Source: Sporosarcina beigongshangi
GTDB taxonomy: Bacteria > Actinomycetota > Actinomycetes > Actinomycetales > Micrococcaceae
Assembly: GCF_016820535.1 (NCBI RefSeq)
Contig: NZ_JADHDY010000006.1
Location: forward strand, 1-64,000
Length of the DNA stretch: 64,000 nt
Direction: 5' to 3'
Positions 63,249 to 64,000 of this stretch are shown one piece after another (the stretch's first letter is position 1; each line of letters opens with the position of its first letter). The notes under the pieces are model-generated. The model made no database searches. It had not been told where the DNA came from and worked only from the letters and a program-made list of their open reading frames with translations. Both the position numbers and the translations under genes were made by a program.

Positions 63249-64000
63249 GCACGAGCCTGTCGTCGCCCACGCAACACCGGCATGAACGCCCGACCAAGCC
63301 GAAGCTGGGCGCTAAGTACGCCGCCGCCACCGCTGTCCTGCTCATCATCACCATCTGGGCAGGGATTGGTGTGCAGGTCGACTTGCCGGCCATCGCCGCC
63401 AATTGGCGCAACGCCACCACCAATATCGTCCAACTGCTCCAGCCTGACTACGGCTTCTTCCCCAAAACCATTCCGGCGTTGCTGGAGACCTTGCAGATGG
63501 CCGTCATTGCCACGGTCATCAGCTCTGCCCTGTCGCTTCCGCTGGCTTTTCTGGCCTCGCGTGCCACCAATCCGCGACCGAAACTACTCGCGGCTGTACG
63601 GTTCTTGATGAACATGATCCGCAGCGTCCCGGACATTCTCTTCGCCTCCATTCTGGTGGCCGTTGTCGGCGTAGGTGCATTGTCGGGCATCATGGCGTTG
63701 GTGCTGTTCAACATTAGCATCATCGTGAAACTGGTCTCGGAGTCCCTCGACGGTGAGGATGCTGGTGCACAGGAGGCGGCCTTGGCAGCCGGGGCCAGCT
63801 GGCCCAAGGCCAACCGTGCGGCCATGCTGCCGCAGATCCTTCCCAGTTTTGCCTCCCAGGTGCTGTACACCTTTGAATTGAACATTCGCGCCTCCACGGT
63901 CATTGGCCTGGTGGGTGCGGGCGGTTTGGGCATCTTGATTGACAATGTCCGAAGCTTCTTCAGGTACCACGAGCTGTCGCTGATCATTCTGGAAATCTTG
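63245..64000 (+). CDS. phnE: Phosphonate-type ABC transporter permease (partial, runs off the window)
   Basis: The first 252 codons are present; the stop lies beyond the window. The probable start is the TTG at 63245, inside the phnC stop. Hydrophobic segments begin at about residue 25 (AAATAVLLIITIWAG), then LETLQMAVIATVISSALSLPLAFLAS, a region FLMNMIRSVPDILFASILVAVVGVG and the EAA-type loop GAQEAALAAGASWPKANRAAMLPQILP that contacts the ATPase. NIRASTVIGLVGAGGLGILI completes the typical PhnE pattern. A second permease gene may follow outside the window. Confidence 0.88.
   Translation, partial: MSTSLSSPTQHRHERPTKPKLGAKYAAATAVLLIITIWAGIGVQVDLPAIAANWRNATTNIVQLLQPDYGFFPKTIPALLETLQMAVIATVISSALSLPLAFLASRATNPRPKLLAAVRFLMNMIRSVPDILFASILVAVVGVGALSGIMALVLFNISIIVKLVSESLDGEDAGAQEAALAAGASWPKANRAAMLPQILPSFASQVLYTFELNIRASTVIGLVGAGGLGILIDNVRSFFRYHELSLIILEIL

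Overview
The window comes from a high-GC actinobacterium, most likely Micrococcaceae of the Arthrobacter group. This rests on codon use, GTG/TTG starts, several probable leaderless promoters, an LAXTG sortase-type signal, DesK/NarL-type two-component pairs and the ilvBNC-serA gene order. No rRNA, plasmid, phage, integrase or transposase was seen. The content looks chromosomal: a biosynthetic backbone with many small regulator-transporter modules between.

Layout. 0.1-3.8 kb: ArsR/SRPBCC pair, glyoxalase-like protein with a TetR regulator, and a divergent DHA2 drug exporter behind three GATAC-N3-GTATC operators. 3.8-11.2 kb, all on +: a decayed membrane gene, a serine-hydrolase lipoprotein, a histidine kinase/response regulator pair, an LAXTG surface protein with a possible aerolysin-like domain, and a second serine-hydrolase-fold lipoprotein that has lost its catalytic motifs. 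11.2-20.9 kb: amino-acid permease, a wHTH regulator/MFS pair with three TTGMGCAA boxes 14 bp apart, a second two-component pair, an FAH-family enzyme, an ECF sigma factor with a two-domain membrane partner, and two small secreted or membrane proteins. 21-28 kb: ilvE and leuB, a repeat array, a third two-component pair, a frameshifted class V aminotransferase and a lone GyrB-like ATPase domain. 28-34 kb: methyltransferase, ABC-FtsX exporter, AbiEi-type protein. 34.5-44 kb: metG, serA, ilvC, ilvN, ilvB (with leader peptide and attenuator) and ilvD. 44-49 kb: two tRNA-Lys, peroxiredoxin, tRNA-Leu, peptide-binding lipoprotein, mqo. 49-60 kb: RND exporter, MFS/luciferase-like/MarR module, three secreted or lipoproteins, M20 peptidase. 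60.5-64 kb: a phosphonate-type uptake operon (HAD hydrolase, phnD, phnC, phnE) cut by the window end.

Cooperation. The branched-chain amino-acid genes (ilvE, leuB, ilvC, ilvN, ilvB, ilvD) nearly complete valine/isoleucine synthesis. The ilvB leader encodes MQPKLPVVIS, followed by competing hairpins and a T-run terminator, as expected for attenuation. The phn operon starts at a leaderless GTG preceded by direct repeats with exact 15-bp spacing.

Most unusual are two things. The first is the kinase / LAXTG surface protein / catalytically dead hydrolase cassette. The second is a set of intergenic arrays with fixed 19, 30, 32 or 41 bp periods: different loci carry different but related repeat words, often as inverted arms.
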